A stretch of 64,000 nucleotides of DNA from Zafaria cholistanensis (GCF_008580665.1 NZ_BKDJ01000014.1:1-64000), one strand, 5' to 3'. Positions 28,355 to 39,110 are shown, numbered from the stretch's first letter. The notes: generated by a model from the sequence alone, not told the origin. Numbers and translations: made by a program.

Positions 28355-29254
28355 GTGGCAATTCTCATCGACCCCCCGTTCTGGCCGGCGCACGGGACCA
28401 TTTTCTCGCACCTCATCTCCGATGCCTCGCTGGAGGAGCTGCACGCGTTCGCCCGGGCCGCGGAGTTGCCCGAGGGCGCGTTCGACCGGGACCACTACGA
28501 CGTGCCCGAGCGCCGGTACGCGGACCTGGTTGCCCGCGGAGCGGTTCCGGTGCAGGCCAACGAACTGGTGCGCCGGCTGCTGCGCAGCGGGCTGCGTGTT
28601 CCCGCCCGGCAACGTCCGGAAAAGCTGGACGGGATCCTCGCCGCCGCCTGGGAACGGCTTGCCCCGGGGCAGGGCGCGATCGGTGCCGAGTTGATTGAAC
28701 GCTGGTCGGAGCCCCACCGCCACTACCACGACCGGACGCATCTGCTCGCCGTCATCCAGGCCCTGAACCTGCTGGCCTTGCGGCATGGAGAGGACCCCGG
28801 GGACGAGCCCCGGGTTCCATGGCTGGCGGCGTGGTTCCACGATGCCGTATACCGGGGCCAGGCCGGCCGGGACGAAGAGGAGTCCGCCGGCCTGGCTTCC
28901 CGTTTACTGTCCGGCGCCGGGTTCCGCCCGGCGGAGGTCGACGGAACCGTCCGGCTGGTGTTGCTGACGGCGGGCCACGCCCCGGGGCCCCACGACCCCG
29001 CGGGGCGGCTCCTCTGCGACGCGGACCTGGAGGTGCTGGGCCGCTCCCCCGCCGACTACCTGCGCTACGCGCAGGCCGTGCGCCGCGACTACGCCCACGT
29101 GCCGGATCCGGCCTTCGCAGCGGGCCGGGCCGCAGTGCTGCGGGCACTGCTGGACCTGGATCCGCTCTACGGCACGGGCACCGCCCGGCGGCTGTGGCAG
29201 GAGCGGGCCCGGGAAAACCTTGCCGGCGAGCTCGAGTCGCTTGGCGGGAGGTAG
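28355..29254 (+). CDS. DUF4031-HD phosphohydrolase fusion protein
   Basis: 299 aa with GTG start. Residues 1-85 match DUF4031 (ILIDPPFWPAHGTIFSHLISD, read in parts). Residues about 110-290 form an HD-superfamily metal phosphohydrolase domain: HYHDRTHLLAV, AAWFHDAVYRG (HD), EEESAGLASRLL, TAGHAPGPHDPAGRLLCDADL (late His/Asp). The two parts also exist as separate proteins elsewhere. The substrate is probably a nucleotide but unknown. It converges with groEL. Confidence 0.88.
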   Translation: MAILIDPPFWPAHGTIFSHLISDASLEELHAFARAAELPEGAFDRDHYDVPERRYADLVARGAVPVQANELVRRLLRSGLRVPARQRPEKLDGILAAAWERLAPGQGAIGAELIERWSEPHRHYHDRTHLLAVIQALNLLALRHGEDPGDEPRVPWLAAWFHDAVYRGQAGRDEEESAGLASRLLSGAGFRPAEVDGTVRLVLLTAGHAPGPHDPAGRLLCDADLEVLGRSPADYLRYAQAVRRDYAHVPDPAFAAGRAAVLRALLDLDPLYGTGTARRLWQERARENLAGELESLGGR

Positions 29255-29273
29255 CGCCCGCGAAAAGCGCGAG

Positions 29274-29321
29274 GCCGCGGCCCCCGGAAGGGGGCCGCGG
29301 CCCCCGGAAGGGGGCCGCGGC
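29274..29321. terminator. Duplicated bidirectional hairpin terminator
   Basis: Two overlapping perfect hairpins, 29274-29301 and 29294-29321, each with 12-bp arms GCCGCGGCCCCC and its complement around a GGAA loop. They arise from a 20-bp tandem duplication and separate the convergent DUF4031-HD gene and groEL. Confidence 0.8.
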
Positions 29322-29349
29322 CTTGTGGTGCGTTGGGGACTAAGGAGGC

Positions 29350-31104
<1,755 letters not shown>

Positions 31105-31143
31105 TCACCCGCCATGCCGCAGCGACGGCCTTCCCACCGGGGG

Positions 31144-31170
31144 TTAGCAGTCGGGGCACGTGAGTGCTAA
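31144..31170. promoter_or_regulatory. CIRCE operator (HrcA site), proximal
   Basis: TTAGCAGTC-N9-GAGTGCTAA; one mismatch to the canonical TTAGCACTC-N9-GAGTGCTAA. It lies about 165 bp before the groEL start. Confidence 0.92.
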
Positions 31171-31179
31171 CACCAATTA

Positions 31180-31206
31180 TTGGCACTCTAGGCCAAGGAG
31201 TGCAAG
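31180..31206. promoter_or_regulatory. Second CIRCE-like operator, distal
   Basis: TTGGCACTC-N9-GAGTGCAAG: same 9-9-9 geometry with a more diverged outer part. The two elements are 9 bp apart, a common double-operator layout in actinobacterial groEL promoters. Confidence 0.75.
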
Positions 31207-31234
31207 CTTTGGGTTCCGCCGGGGGTGAACCGCG

Positions 31235-31909
31235 TCAGCCGTAGCTGCGCCCCAGGACCACGGAGATCTCGGCCGGGATGTTGGCGGTCTGGTAGACCGT
31301 AGCGATGCCCAGAAGGCGGGCGGTCTCCAGCGCCGTGGCGCGCGAGGCGTCGCTCTTGTAGTAGACCACCGAGGCGTCGACCTTCTTGGTCCAGTTGCCG
31401 GCCGTGACCGAGGTGAATCCACCCCCCTGCAACTTGGTGAGCCCGCTGCCGGCCAGGCCGCTGATGCTCGACCCGTTGTACACGCCCACGGCGGCTGCGT
31501 AGTCGACCGGCCCTGCCTCCGCCTCCTCCGCCGCCGTTTCGCTCGGCGTGGCCGAAACGCTGGGGGATTCGGAAACCTCGGGAGCGGAGGAGTCCGAGGA
31601 TTCGGAGTCCGCGGACTCGGAGGGTTCGGACTCTGCGGAGGACTCGGCCGGATCGCTGGAGGAGGCCAAGGCCGGGGAAGAGGCGGCCGCCGTCGTCTGC
31701 GGGGCAGCCACGGCGGTGGCGTCGGCACCCAGGAGGCGGGGCAGGACCAGGAAGGACAGCAGTCCGACGACCAGCGCCAGGATGCCCACGCCCATCAACA
31801 GCCCGAGCCCGGAGCCCCCGCCCTTCACGGCGGGCTGTTCCCTGTGCACGCCTTTGCGGTCGGTGAACTCGGGAGTCCTGTCGAATTCGTCGCGGGGGTA
31901 CTTGCTCAT
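31235..31909 (-). CDS. LytR C-terminal domain membrane protein
   Basis: 224 aa. The start is the ATG of MSKYPRDEFDRTPEF, with AGGACAGG upstream. A cytoplasmic N-terminus is followed by one membrane helix (LGLLMGVGILALVVGLLSFLVL, read in parts), a Ser/Glu/Pro-rich stalk of about 70 residues, and a LytR_C domain (VGVYNGSSISGLAG, ISVVLGRSY). Many LytR-CpsA-Psr proteins carry this domain for wall attachment, but the LCP catalytic domain is absent. It is probably a cell-envelope protein. Confidence 0.88.
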   Translation of the reverse strand: MSKYPRDEFDRTPEFTDRKGVHREQPAVKGGGSGLGLLMGVGILALVVGLLSFLVLPRLLGADATAVAAPQTTAAASSPALASSSDPAESSAESEPSESADSESSDSSAPEVSESPSVSATPSETAAEEAEAGPVDYAAAVGVYNGSSISGLAGSGLTKLQGGGFTSVTAGNWTKKVDASVVYYKSDASRATALETARLLGIATVYQTANIPAEISVVLGRSYG

Positions 31910-32054
31910 ACCTGTCCTTGCTCGTGGTTCATTCCCGGAGTGCATGCCCGGGGTGCACGTCCCCGGACGCGGGCCCGTCGAACGAAGCCCTCAGAACAAA
32001 GCCCCCGAACGAAACCCCCGGAACAACGTGTCGGGGGCACCCGGGACGCCGGCG

Positions 32055-32351
32055 CTACGCCTCGGGGGCGGAGCGCCGGGCCGTGCGGGCCCGATGCCTG
32101 GTTGATCGTAGTCTACGCAATCTCTTCACCAGCATCGGGTCGTAGGCCAGCGCGGCGTCCGTGTCGATCAGCGCATTGAGCAGCTGGTAATAGTTCGCGG
32201 AGGACAGCCCAAAAAGCTCGCGGATGGCCTGTTCCTTGGCGCCCGCGTACTTCCACCACTGCCGTTCCAGGGCCAACATCAACTGCGCCCGTTCGTCGAG
32301 TTCACTGGATTCGTCGTACTCGAAATCCAGCTCGATCGCTGCTGCAGCCAC
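32055..32351 (-). CDS. DUF3263 domain protein
   Basis: 98 aa. The GTG at 32351 is chosen over the adjacent GTG at 32354 because it puts GAGGGG 6 nt upstream. The sequence [21 protein letters not shown], then [14 protein letters not shown], is the DUF3263 signature, a small helix-turn-helix-like actinobacterial family. The tail is very basic ([15 protein letters not shown]), suggesting nucleic-acid binding. Divergent from ung. Confidence 0.88.
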   Translation of the reverse strand: MAAAAIELDFEYDESSELDERAQLMLALERQWWKYAGAKEQAIRELFGLSSANYYQLLNALIDTDAALAYDPMLVKRLRRLRSTRHRARTARRSAPEA

Positions 32352-32459
32352 CACGTTCCCCTCGTATTGCCCCCGCTGAATCCTTTCCGCCCATGGTACG
32401 AGCCCCGAATCGGGGTTGTCATATGGGCCCCGGACGGCCGGCAGGCAAGAATGGTCCCC

Positions 32460-33275
32460 ATGAGCGACGCGCAGGAGCCCCTCTTCACCTTCGACGGCAC
32501 ACCGGGCGATTCCGGTGACGGATCCGGCGGCGGTTCCGGCGGCGATTCCGGCGGCAGTTCCGGCACGACGCCGTGGCCCTTCGCCGCCGGCGTGGAGGCG
32601 GCGGTCCAAGCGGGCGCGGTGCATCCGAGCTGGGCCGGGCCGCTGGCGCCGGTGGACGGGCTGCTGCGGTCCATCGCGGCGGAACTGGAGGCGCGCCGCA
32701 CCGCCGGCGAGCGCATCCTGCCCGCGCCCGGCCGGGTCCTGCGGGCCCTGTCCACGCCGTTGGACCGGGTGAAGGTGCTGATCGTGGGCCAGGACCCCTA
32801 CCCCACGCCGGGCCACGCGGTGGGGCTGAGTTTCGCGGTGGACGCGCACGTGCGTCCCCTGCCGCGCAGCCTGGCGAACATCTACCGGGAGTTGGCCGCC
32901 GACGTCGGCGTGGAACCGCCGGCGCACGGGGACCTCTCCGCGTGGGCTGACCAGGGGGTGCTGTTGCTGAACCGGGTGCTGACCGTCGGGGCCGGTGCCA
33001 GCGGTTCGCACCGCGGGCTGGGCTGGCAGAAGGTCACGGACGCCGCCGTCGCGGCCCTGGCTGCCCGGGGCGGGCCGCTGGTTTCCGTCCTGTGGGGCCG
33101 GGACGCGCAGGCCCTGGCCCCGGCGCTCGCGGGAACCGCCGTGATTACCAGCGCACACCCTTCCCCGCTGTCGGCCAGCCGCGGCTTCTTCGGCTCCCGC
33201 CCCTTCAGCCGCACCAACGAACTGTTGGCTGAGCAGGGCGCGGCTCCGGTGGACTGGCGCCTGCCGCCGGCGTAG
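32460..33275 (+). CDS. ung: Uracil-DNA glycosylase, family 1
   Basis: 271 aa. ATG of [10 protein letters not shown] Gly/Ser-rich stretch (residues about 17-37) lies before the catalytic domain. The water-activating Asp is in [12 protein letters not shown], uracil-pocket residues in GLSFAV and LLLNRVLTV, and the catalytic His loop reads [11 protein letters not shown]. It removes uracil from DNA in base-excision repair. The Gly/Ser insert near the N-terminus is unusual. Confidence 0.96.
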   Translation: MSDAQEPLFTFDGTPGDSGDGSGGGSGGDSGGSSGTTPWPFAAGVEAAVQAGAVHPSWAGPLAPVDGLLRSIAAELEARRTAGERILPAPGRVLRALSTPLDRVKVLIVGQDPYPTPGHAVGLSFAVDAHVRPLPRSLANIYRELAADVGVEPPAHGDLSAWADQGVLLLNRVLTVGAGASGSHRGLGWQKVTDAAVAALAARGGPLVSVLWGRDAQALAPALAGTAVITSAHPSPLSASRGFFGSRPFSRTNELLAEQGAAPVDWRLPPA

Positions 33276-33345
33276 CCGGCCCCGGCCGGCCGCCTCCGGG
33301 CGGGACCGGCGGCGGCCGGCGGCAGGCAGGTCAGGGGCGGCCAGG

Positions 33346-35055
33346 TCAGCGGCGGCGGATGCGCCGGCGTTCGTTGCCGTGCCAGCCGCGGGTGAGCGGA
33401 CGGGCCACGGTGTCTCCGAAGACCACTCCGCCGGCGATCGCCAGAATGATGGCGAACGCGTTGAACATCTCCACCAGCCCGGTAGTGACGTCCCCGGGCT
33501 GGATCGCGATCCCGTACATCGCCCGGAAAATCATCAGCCCCGGCAGCAGGAACACGATCGCCGGGACCGCGACCACCAGCTGGGGGGCACCCATCCGCAG
33601 CGCCGTCCACCGCCCGGCGGCGCCGATGACGACGGCGGCCAGCGCCGGAGCCAGCCGGTCCCCCACTCCCAAGGCCAGTACACCGAGGTAGACCAGGTAT
33701 CCCAGCAGCGCGACCCCCGCCGTGGGCACCAGCATCCGTCGCGCGGTCTGCTCGGAGACGGCGCCGAAAACGACCGCAAGCACCATGAGGACCGCCAGCA
33801 GCCACCCCGGATAGGGCACCGTGTCGATCGAGGCGACATTCAGCACCGGGGCTCCGGCCAGCGTGCCGAACACCAGCGCGGTCATGATGCCGGCGACGAT
33901 GGCCGCATAGATGATCATGGCGGAGAAGAACCGGCCCGCGGCGGTGACGGGGAAGCCGTTGATGGCATCCTGCACGGAGGAGACGAAGCGCGAGGACGGC
34001 AGCAGCAGGATAATGCCGCCGGCCACCACCGTGGCCGGGGAGATCGGCACCTCCAGCACCCACAACAGCAGGGCGATCCCGGTGACCACGAAGGCTCCCG
34101 CCGCGGTGGCGAAAAACTCCGGGATCCGCCAGCGCCCGGCGAGCTTCGCGACTTGGGAGACCACCAGCGAGGACAGGAACGCCGTGGCGGCCCCCTGCCA
34201 GGTGCCGCCGATGAAGAGCACGAACATCGCGGCGAACGCAGCCCCGGCGGCGGTGACCATCCAGCGCGGAAAGGGCTTGGGGCGCCGGACGATTGCATGC
34301 AGACGTTCGGCCGCCTCGCGCCGGGTCACTCCGCCCGCGACGATGTCCGTCACCAGCTGGTGGACCAGGGCCAGGCCCGCATAGTTATTGGTCCGCGAAC
34401 GGACCACCCGCAGAAGGCTCATTGGAACCGCATCGTGCGGGGCGTAGTTCAGGTGGATGGACTGGTTGGTGATGTCCACCTCGACGTTGCGCAGGCCCAG
34501 CGACGCGGTGACCGCGATGATGCTGGTCTCGGCCTCCAGGGCGCCCGCCCCGTAGCGGAACATGGTTTCGGCCAGGTCCAGCGCGAACTCCAGGGTCTTG
34601 CGGGCGCTCACGTCCTGCCCCCCGACCTGGATGGTGGGATTGGCGTAGGGGCTTCCCACCAGCCGGTCCACGATCGAGAACGCCTGCGTGGGCGGAGACT
34701 CCGAGTTCAGCAGCCGTCCAAGCAGCCGCCGTCCGGGATCCCTGCCGCCGGGATCCCTGCCGCCGGGGTCCTCGGAGGAGGCCATGCCGGATGCGGACCG
34801 GGCGGCGCCGGCCCGGGCCGGGGCACCCTGACGGCGCGGCGGTTTGGACGCGGGCCCCGGGGGCACGATCGGGCGCGCCCCCGTGCTGGGGATGTCGGCC
34901 GGACTGGGGGCGGGCCGCTGGCGGTAGCGCCTGCCGACGCGCTGCAGGGGCTGGGCGCGGGGGTTTGGATCTGCCGCGGGTCCCGGATTCCCGGGGCGTT
35001 GTACGCCCGCGGGGTCCGGGTCTGGGGCGGTGTCCCGGGGCTCTCCTGTGGACAC
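33346..35055 (-). CDS. ThrE-type threonine/serine exporter family protein
   Basis: 569 aa with GTG start. A Pro-rich cytoplasmic N-terminus (about 110 residues) is followed by the DUF1212/ThrE domain: the soluble region with FALDLAETMFRYGAGA and then about ten membrane segments in two halves. ThrE of Corynebacterium exports threonine and serine using proton motive force. The N-terminal domain is thought to form a hydrolase-like channel gate. It is divergent from the flavin oxidoreductase gene. Confidence 0.88.
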   Translation of the reverse strand: MSTGEPRDTAPDPDPAGVQRPGNPGPAADPNPRAQPLQRVGRRYRQRPAPSPADIPSTGARPIVPPGPASKPPRRQGAPARAGAARSASGMASSEDPGGRDPGGRDPGRRLLGRLLNSESPPTQAFSIVDRLVGSPYANPTIQVGGQDVSARKTLEFALDLAETMFRYGAGALEAETSIIAVTASLGLRNVEVDITNQSIHLNYAPHDAVPMSLLRVVRSRTNNYAGLALVHQLVTDIVAGGVTRREAAERLHAIVRRPKPFPRWMVTAAGAAFAAMFVLFIGGTWQGAATAFLSSLVVSQVAKLAGRWRIPEFFATAAGAFVVTGIALLLWVLEVPISPATVVAGGIILLLPSSRFVSSVQDAINGFPVTAAGRFFSAMIIYAAIVAGIMTALVFGTLAGAPVLNVASIDTVPYPGWLLAVLMVLAVVFGAVSEQTARRMLVPTAGVALLGYLVYLGVLALGVGDRLAPALAAVVIGAAGRWTALRMGAPQLVVAVPAIVFLLPGLMIFRAMYGIAIQPGDVTTGLVEMFNAFAIILAIAGGVVFGDTVARPLTRGWHGNERRRIRRR

Positions 35056-35165
35056 TGCTGCTCCTGTTCTGTGTGGTGCTTGGAACCACTGTATCGAAGG
35101 CGCATTCTGGGTGCGGGACCGCCCCCGCCGCTCCGGGGAACGGGGGCTCCTGCCCCGGGATTGGT

Positions 35166-35186
35166 GTATGCGATTGCATATATAGT
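35166..35186 (+). promoter_or_regulatory. AT-rich palindromic site before the oxidoreductase gene
   Basis: TATGCGATTGCATA (35167-35180) is a near-perfect inverted repeat (TATGC/GCATA). It is directly followed by TATAGT, a possible -10 box. It stands out from the GC-rich surroundings and could be a GntR- or TetR-type operator between the two divergent genes. Confidence 0.4.
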
Positions 35187-35216
35187 GTTCAGGAGGAACA
35201 GTGCTTGGGAGGAACC

Positions 35217-36251
35217 ATGGATCAGCTGCTTGAGATCGGCGTAGAGACGTTCGGCGACGTGACGGAAGACGACGACGGCCGCCCGATGCACCATGCCGCG
35301 GTGCTGCGCAACGTCGTGGCCGAAGGCGTCGCCGCAGAGGAAGCGGGGCTGGACTTCTTCGGCGTGGGCGAGCACCACCGCGACGACTACGCCGTCTCCG
35401 CGCCCGAGGTGGTGCTGGCCGCGATCGCTGCCCGGACTGCGCGGATCCGGCTCGGGTCCGCCGTCACCGTGCTCAGTTCCGACGACCCGGTGCGGGTCTT
35501 CCAGCGCTTCTCCACCCTTGATGCCCTCTCCAGCGGGCGCGCCGAGGCGATCCTGGGCCGCGGCTCCTTCATCGAGTCCTTTCCGCTGTTCGGCTACGAC
35601 TTGGGCGACTACGAGGTCCTGTTCGAGGAGAAGCTGGCGCTGTTCGCTCAGCTGCTCAAGGAGGACGCCGTCACCTGGTCCGGCAGCACCCGGGCGGCCC
35701 TGCACAACCAGCGCATCTTCCCGCCCACCGAGCGGGGGATACGGGCATGGGTCGGCGTGGGCGGCAGCCCCGAGTCCGTGATCCGCGCCGCGCGGCACGG
35801 CCTGCCGCTGTTCCTGGCCATCATCGGCGGCAACCCGCTTGCCTTCGAGGGCCTCACCCGCCTCTACCGGCGCACCCTGGAGCAGTCCGGGCACCCCGTG
35901 CAGCCAATCGGCGCACACACCCACGGGCTGGTTGCGGACACGGACGAGGAGGCCCTGGAGATCCTGTGGCCGCACTACAAGCGCACCATGGACCGGCTGG
36001 GCGCCGAGCGCGGCTGGCCCCCGGCCTCCCGGCAGCGTTTCCTGGCCTCGGCCTCCCCCGCCGGAAACCTGGTCGTGGGGTCCCCGGAAACGGTGGCGAA
36101 GAAGATCGCCCACGTCTCCCAGGGCTTGGGGCTGTCCCGCTTCGACATCAAGTACAGCGCGGGAACCCTGCCGCATGCCCCGATGATGCGCAGCATCGAA
36201 CTGCTCGGCACCAAGGTGAAGCCGATGGTGCTGGACATGCTCGCGTCCTGA
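35217..36251 (+). CDS. LLM-class flavin-dependent oxidoreductase
   Basis: 344 aa. ATG after GGGAGGAACC. Luciferase-like TIM-barrel fold: IGVETFGDV, FFGVGEHHRDDY, IRLGSAVTVLSSDDPVRVFQRF, GRAEAILGRGSF and a late FDIKYSAG. It uses reduced FMN or F420 to oxidise an unknown substrate. It ends at a strong terminator. Confidence 0.92.
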   Translation: MDQLLEIGVETFGDVTEDDDGRPMHHAAVLRNVVAEGVAAEEAGLDFFGVGEHHRDDYAVSAPEVVLAAIAARTARIRLGSAVTVLSSDDPVRVFQRFSTLDALSSGRAEAILGRGSFIESFPLFGYDLGDYEVLFEEKLALFAQLLKEDAVTWSGSTRAALHNQRIFPPTERGIRAWVGVGGSPESVIRAARHGLPLFLAIIGGNPLAFEGLTRLYRRTLEQSGHPVQPIGAHTHGLVADTDEEALEILWPHYKRTMDRLGAERGWPPASRQRFLASASPAGNLVVGSPETVAKKIAHVSQGLGLSRFDIKYSAGTLPHAPMMRSIELLGTKVKPMVLDMLAS

Positions 36252-36275
36252 CCTTCCGGCGTTGCCGGCAACGGA

Positions 36276-36305
36276 AAAGGCCCCCGCGGTGCGGGGGCCT
36301 TTCTT
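36276..36305 (+). terminator. Intrinsic terminator of the LLM oxidoreductase gene
   Basis: 12-bp stem AAAGGCCCCCGC/GCGGGGGCCTTT around a GGT loop, followed by CTT. The end of the tRNA-Val gene is only 3 bp away, so the terminator also separates the two convergent transcripts. Confidence 0.9.
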
Positions 36306-36307
36306 CG

Positions 36308-36381
36308 TGGTTCTTAGCAGACTCGAACTGCTGACCTCTCGCGTGTGAAGCGAGCGCTCTAACCAACTGAGCTAAAGAACC
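36308..36381 (-). tRNA. tRNA-Val (anticodon CAC)
   Basis: Minus-strand cloverleaf. Acceptor GGTTCTT/AAGAACC with discriminator A. The D arm holds TAGCTCAGTTGGTTAGAGC. Anticodon loop TTCACAC gives CAC (reads GTG). T arm AGCAGTTCGAGTCTGCT. No encoded CCA. Confidence 0.95.
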
Positions 36382-36505
36382 GGGTTGTCAGCCCGTCGGG
36401 CGTACCTTGAAAGGTTAGCCGAGGGGTGGCCGCGACGCCAAATCGGGGTGCCCCGGCGGCGCGGGGGCGAAAACCGCCGGCGCCGGCACGCCGCGCCGGT
36501 GCCGT

Positions 36506-36534
36506 TTTACAACGCGTAAATCGATGCGTTATCT
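36506..36534 (+). promoter_or_regulatory. Promoter with overlapping palindrome before the GNAT gene
   Basis: TTTACA (36506-36511), 17 bp, TTATCT (36529-36534). The spacer is bounded by the inverted repeat AACGC...GCGTT (36511-36530), a plausible repressor site. The leader before the gene would be about 155 nt. Confidence 0.55.
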
Positions 36535-36694
36535 TCGCTGTGGCTGCCACCGATGCGGCCGAAACTGGGCCCTACAAGGAAGCTGCCGGACTCCACCGGC
36601 ACCGGTCCCCTCCCGGCCAAAGAACCGGCCCGGCGTACACCGGGAACCCCTTCTTTCGTTCGCTCTTAAAGCACCACATAGAGGACCGCTCCCA

Positions 36695-37210
36695 GTGAAT
36701 CCCGCCATCGACTATGCCCTGTCCTATGCCCCGCCCACCGCCGCGGAACGCAAGGCCCTGTCCCTGCTCACCCCCGACGCCGGGCCGCGCTGGCACCAGA
36801 AGCTGGACCACGCCCTGCTGACCGTCACCGCGCTGCATGGGGGAACCCCCGTGGGGCTGGGCGTGCTGCACGTCTCGGTGGTCGCGCCGACCGGAGTCGA
36901 TTCCCCGGTGGAGCTTGGCGCGATGTACGTGCACCCGGCCTACCGCCGGCTGGGGATCCGCGAACGCATTGCCGCTTCCCGCCTGACCTATGCGCTGTCC
37001 ACCGGCGGGACGCCCATCACCGTGATCGACAACCGCAACCCGGCCTCGTGGCGGCACTTCGAGCGCTCCCCCCAGTGGGCCGTGGAGAAGGAGTACATCG
37101 GCTGGCCTACCGGGTGGCCGATGACCATCTGGGTCGCGACCGAATCATCCTGGTACCGCACGCACAAGGCCCCGCCTGTGACGGGCGGGGCCTTGCTGGA
37201 AAGCGTCTAA
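36695..37210 (+). CDS. GNAT-family N-acetyltransferase-like protein
   Basis: 171 aa from GTG, with GAGGA about 9 nt upstream. The acetyl-CoA loop region reads VELGAMYVHPAYRRLGIRERI (read in parts), a GNAT motif A variant in which RRxGxG/A becomes RRLGIR. The last residues overlap an 11-bp hairpin in the coding sequence. Substrate unknown. Confidence 0.75.
   Translation: MNPAIDYALSYAPPTAAERKALSLLTPDAGPRWHQKLDHALLTVTALHGGTPVGLGVLHVSVVAPTGVDSPVELGAMYVHPAYRRLGIRERIAASRLTYALSTGGTPITVIDNRNPASWRHFERSPQWAVEKEYIGWPTGWPMTIWVATESSWYRTHKAPPVTGGALLESV
37166..37194 (+). terminator. Hairpin inside the 3' end of the GNAT gene
   Basis: Perfect stem AAGGCCCCGCC (37166-37176) and its complement (37184-37194) around a 7-nt loop, 16 bp before the stop codon end. 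Its form is that of a terminator, but it lies within the reading frame and only GCTGG follows. Confidence 0.5.
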
Positions 37211-37294
37211 GCGACCAGGTGTCGAGACGTTCAGGCGTCTGGGCGTTCAGGTGCCTGGGCGCCTCAGCCTTTAGGCGCGCCGGCCACCGAAGGC

Positions 37295-37615
37295 TCAGGG
37301 ACTGGTGGTGAATTCCGCCGAACCGGCGGTGGCCACCGCCACCACCATCACGACGACGAAGATCACGATGCCGGCCACGCCAAGGATCGTGCCGATCCAG
37401 CCGGTGACCTTGCCGACGGTCGCGGGGGTGTTCAGCCGCTCGGCCTGCCTGGCCTTGACGATGGCGATCGGTCCCAGGATGACCCCGACGACGAACAGGG
37501 ACAGGATGCCCAGGATCATCGAGGTCTGGGCCAACTGTTGGCCGCGCATCGGGTCTGGTGAGTTGGATGCTTGGGACGGTTGGCCGGGTTGCGGGTGGTG
37601 GGCAGGCTGGGACAT
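37295..37615 (-). CDS. DUF4190-type two-TM membrane protein
   Basis: 106 aa. A Pro/Gln/Ser-rich N-terminus, then two membrane segments (SMILGILSLFVVGVILGPIAIV and GTILGVAGIVIFVVVMVVAVA, read in parts) joined by a short basic loop KARQAERLNTP. This is the DUF4190 pattern found in many actinobacteria. Function unknown. Convergent with the GNAT gene. Confidence 0.85.
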   Translation of the reverse strand: MSQPAHHPQPGQPSQASNSPDPMRGQQLAQTSMILGILSLFVVGVILGPIAIVKARQAERLNTPATVGKVTGWIGTILGVAGIVIFVVVMVVAVATAGSAEFTTSP

Positions 37616-37768
37616 GGTTTCCCCCGATGTCTAGGCATGGAACGGACCCTGAAACCCTATCCGCCCCGCACGCGGTGGCGCCGGACCGGCCGCCCCGGCG
37701 AGTTGCGGCGGGGCCGCCGCTTCACCCCGAGGCTTCACGTGCCCCCGGACCGTTCTGTACGGTAAGCC

Positions 37769-38305
37769 ATGGTTACAATGCGCTCCCGCAGCAACTCCAC
37801 CTTCCCCGCCCGGCTGGTCCAGACCGGCGCCGCAACCGCGGCGGCTGCCGCCGTCGGGGTCCTGGCAGCCGATCCGGACGGCGCGTGGTACCGCTCCCTG
37901 GTACTGCCGTCCTGGCAGCCGCCCCGCGCGGCCTTCCCCATAGTGTGGACCGGGCTCTATGCCGGCCTCGCAGTGACTTCCGCGGCCGTGCTGGCCCGCC
38001 ATGACATGGAGGCCGGCAGCGGCTCGGCGAAGGCCCAGACGCACCGCAGCGGATTCCAGCGCGCGTTCACGGCCAACCTGGTCCTGAACGCCGGCTGGAG
38101 CGTGGTCTTCTGGCGGGTCCGCAACCCCCGCCTGGCCAGCCTGGAGGCGGCCGTGCTGGCTGCCAGCACCATCGACCTGGCCTGCCGCGCCGCGCGGGAG
38201 GATGGCCGCCTGGGGGCCAGCCTGCTGCCGTATGCCGCGTGGACGGTGTTCGCGAAGGTCCTGACCTCCGCCATTGCCAGGCGGAACCCGGACCTCCGCG
38301 GCTAG
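37769..38305 (+). CDS. TspO/MBR family protein
   Basis: 178 aa (ATG at 37769; a second ATG at 37778). Five membrane segments. TspO motifs: WYRSLVLPSWQPP near residue 40, FPIVWTGLYAGLA, LVLNAGWSVVFW and YAAWTVFA. TspO proteins bind tetrapyrroles or sterol-like ligands and modulate stress responses. The C-terminal helix is intact. Function here is inferred from the family. Confidence 0.93.
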   Translation: MVTMRSRSNSTFPARLVQTGAATAAAAAVGVLAADPDGAWYRSLVLPSWQPPRAAFPIVWTGLYAGLAVTSAAVLARHDMEAGSGSAKAQTHRSGFQRAFTANLVLNAGWSVVFWRVRNPRLASLEAAVLAASTIDLACRAAREDGRLGASLLPYAAWTVFAKVLTSAIARRNPDLRG

Positions 38306-38456
38306 TTCCCGCCGGGTTCCCGCGCCCTCCAGGCTCCTCCGCTCTCCAGAATCCCGCGCTCTCCAGGCTTCACCGCGTGGCGGCGCGTGGCCGGCCATCC
38401 GGTCCCCGCTTAGACTTGCCTGTCCACAGATCCCCGCGACGGAAGGCAGGCCCCGG

Positions 38457-39110
38457 TTGGCTACCGTTGCGTTCCCGGATCGGATGCTGCGCGGCTGGGC
38501 CGCCGGCTTCGTGGCCACGCTCTTTGCGGCCATCGGGCACTTCCCGGTTTCGGGTACGCTGCCCGGCTTTCCGGGAATGGTGATGGCGTTTGCCGCGTCC
38601 GGCTTTGTGTGTTCCCTCTTCGCCGGACGGCGCATGGGCCCGGGCCGGGTTACCGCGGCGGTTCTGGCCAGCCAGGGCCCCTACCACCTCCTGTTCTCCG
38701 CCCCGGCGGCAATGGCGGTGGATGCCGCCGCTTACGCACAGCACCAGGCCGGGCACCACGGGCACGGCCAACCGGCAGTACGGGTAGCCCTGGACGCGGC
38801 GTTCGGTGCCGGGGCGGCCGGCGGCGCGGCGATGTGGATGGCCCACCTTGCGGCCGCTGCCCTGACGGTCCTCGCGGTGAGCCGCGCCGAGCGGTTCGTG
38901 TGGATGCTTGCGGGCCTTCTGGGCGTACGGCTGGTCCGGCTGGTCCGCCTCCTGCTCCCGGTTGCGCCGCCTCCACGTCCGGCGCCCGCCTCCCGGCGGG
39001 AGCCGGCCGCCCTGCCCGGCCGCCCCGCGGCCCGTCCCATCGCCAGGCGGGGGCCGCCGTCGTGCGCCGCGCCCCGGCATTCCCCCGCATCGGCACCGGT
39101 ACTCGCCTAG
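38457..39110 (+). CDS. Membrane protein with His-rich loop
   Basis: 217 aa from the TTG at 38457 with GGAAGG about 10 nt upstream (an ATG at 38484 is the alternative). Several membrane segments (GFVATLFAAIGHF, VMAFAASGFVCSLFAG, LAAAALTVLAVS), with the loop QHQAGHHGHG between two of them. The C-terminus is a 60-residue Pro/Arg-rich tail. The His-rich loop and the PepSY neighbour suggest a metal, perhaps copper, connection. That is inference; no family is recognised. Confidence 0.65.
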   Translation: MATVAFPDRMLRGWAAGFVATLFAAIGHFPVSGTLPGFPGMVMAFAASGFVCSLFAGRRMGPGRVTAAVLASQGPYHLLFSAPAAMAVDAAAYAQHQAGHHGHGQPAVRVALDAAFGAGAAGGAAMWMAHLAAAALTVLAVSRAERFVWMLAGLLGVRLVRLVRLLLPVAPPPRPAPASRREPAALPGRPAARPIARRGPPSCAAPRHSPASAPVLA

